From Trebouxia sp. TZW2008 (taxonomy: Eukaryota > Chlorophyta > Trebouxiophyceae > Trebouxiales > Trebouxiaceae), in the NCBI GenBank assembly GCA_002118135.1, contig BDIU01000287.1:1-64000 (forward strand): 64,000 nucleotides of DNA, written 5' to 3'. The number at the start of each line of letters is the position of its first letter. Position 1 is the stretch's first letter. Under the pieces are notes generated by a model. That model did no database searches. It saw only the letters and a list, made by a program, of their open reading frames with translations, and had not been told where the DNA came from. The translations under genes were made by a program, and so were the position numbers. Shown in pieces: positions 63,901-64,000 of the stretch.

Positions 63901-64000
63901 TAGGCAATAGCTGGCGATTGGGCAGGCAGAGTTCAACGGGCCAAGACGTGGGCTGGCACACACCTGTAAGGCATCTGCATCCAGGTGGACCAGGGACTCA
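54925..64000 (-). CDS. Plant-type MATH/TRAF-like large protein, C-terminal part
   Basis: Fourteen exons visible, transcript order: >64000-63964, 63749-63660, 63101-62765, 62501-61947, 61269-61046, 60724-60461, 60150-60019, 59798-58746, 58466-58365, 58137-58033, 57406-57258, 56789-56582, 55998-55789, 55377-54925; 1306 residues. Seen: an alpha-helical solenoid-like stretch (ALQYPLLDLLLDVMLMCCQ, DHATAANLLIAHLAEA, LVVMQHTDVAQEIVEGID), FEPVLVLAESLAKS and EFVSWLYSSMFRIYSDERSR, a long coiled coil rich in Glu, Gln and Lys, NLEAQLQHEIVKAAPLLNPN with LPTAQLQQLVHAQEET, and a Ser/Gly-rich tail. Order and motifs correspond to the C-terminal half of large plant MATH-domain proteins of the Arabidopsis At2g25320 kind, from memory of that family. 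Their N-terminal MATH domains would lie beyond the right edge. The molecular role is not well established. One donor (58033) is GC. Confidence 0.68.
61221..61590 (-). repeat. Copies of MATH-gene exon 5' edge and acceptor
   Basis: The exon ending its 5' side at 61269 is preceded (in transcript direction) by three diverged copies of its acceptor and first ~50 bp, near 61321-61390, 61430-61492 and 61523-61586. All share TAGCATGA-ATGTC-GCTGGT-CTGC and GGAACAGCTGCA-like ends. The authentic copy is the one that continues into the conserved exon. Confidence 0.85.

Overview
The window is nuclear DNA of a eukaryote, most likely a green alga of the Trebouxiophyceae/Coccomyxa kind. The lineage is my inference; no search was run. 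Genes are split by many short introns with strong TGCAG acceptors and GT or occasional GC donors. Coding exons are CAG/GCA-rich. Two genes have plant-lineage hallmarks: a RETICULATA-RELATED/DUF3411 plastid protein and a plant-type MATH/TRAF-like large protein. There are no operons, and I recognised no rRNA or tRNA genes. I rebuilt exon structures by hand from frame, splice-site and phase agreement. Exon lists below are models, and every listed junction is phase-consistent.

Layout from left to right: GNAT acetyltransferase (+, 608-2282); a novel small secreted protein (-, 3288-5327); a 25-exon CHD3/Mi-2/PICKLE-like chromatin remodeler (+, 6355-23156); a MaoC-like hot-dog dehydratase (+, 23671-25187); the DUF3411 protein (+, 25927-27837); a DGAT2-family acyltransferase fused to a long multi-pass membrane domain (-, 28366-35136); a SWI3/SMARCC core subunit of SWI/SNF (+, 35878-45057); an ATG14/UVRAG-family subunit of the PI3-kinase complex (-, 45918-50230); a novel 106-residue protein (+, 50392-51037); a decayed TnpB/Fanzor-type transposon nuclease broken by an assembly gap (+, 51034-52746); an ICT1/ArfB-like mitochondrial release factor (+, 52986-54238); and the C-terminal two thirds or so of a MATH/TRAF-like protein that runs off the right edge (-, 54925-64000). 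Gene pairs mostly alternate between convergent and divergent. Three divergent pairs share promoter spaces of about 1030, 740 and 160 bp.

The most unusual property cuts across genes. At least a dozen introns or flanks hold tandem, diverged copies of the edge of the adjacent exon, meaning acceptor plus 5' exon sequence or 3' exon sequence plus donor. They occur in nearly every gene here. Other points of interest are the acyltransferase fusion with a changed HPHG motif, the Fanzor relic, a cluster of nine GTAC cores in one divergent promoter, and a SMARCC protein that combines an animal-like N-terminal module with a ZZ-like finger seen in plant SWI3D.
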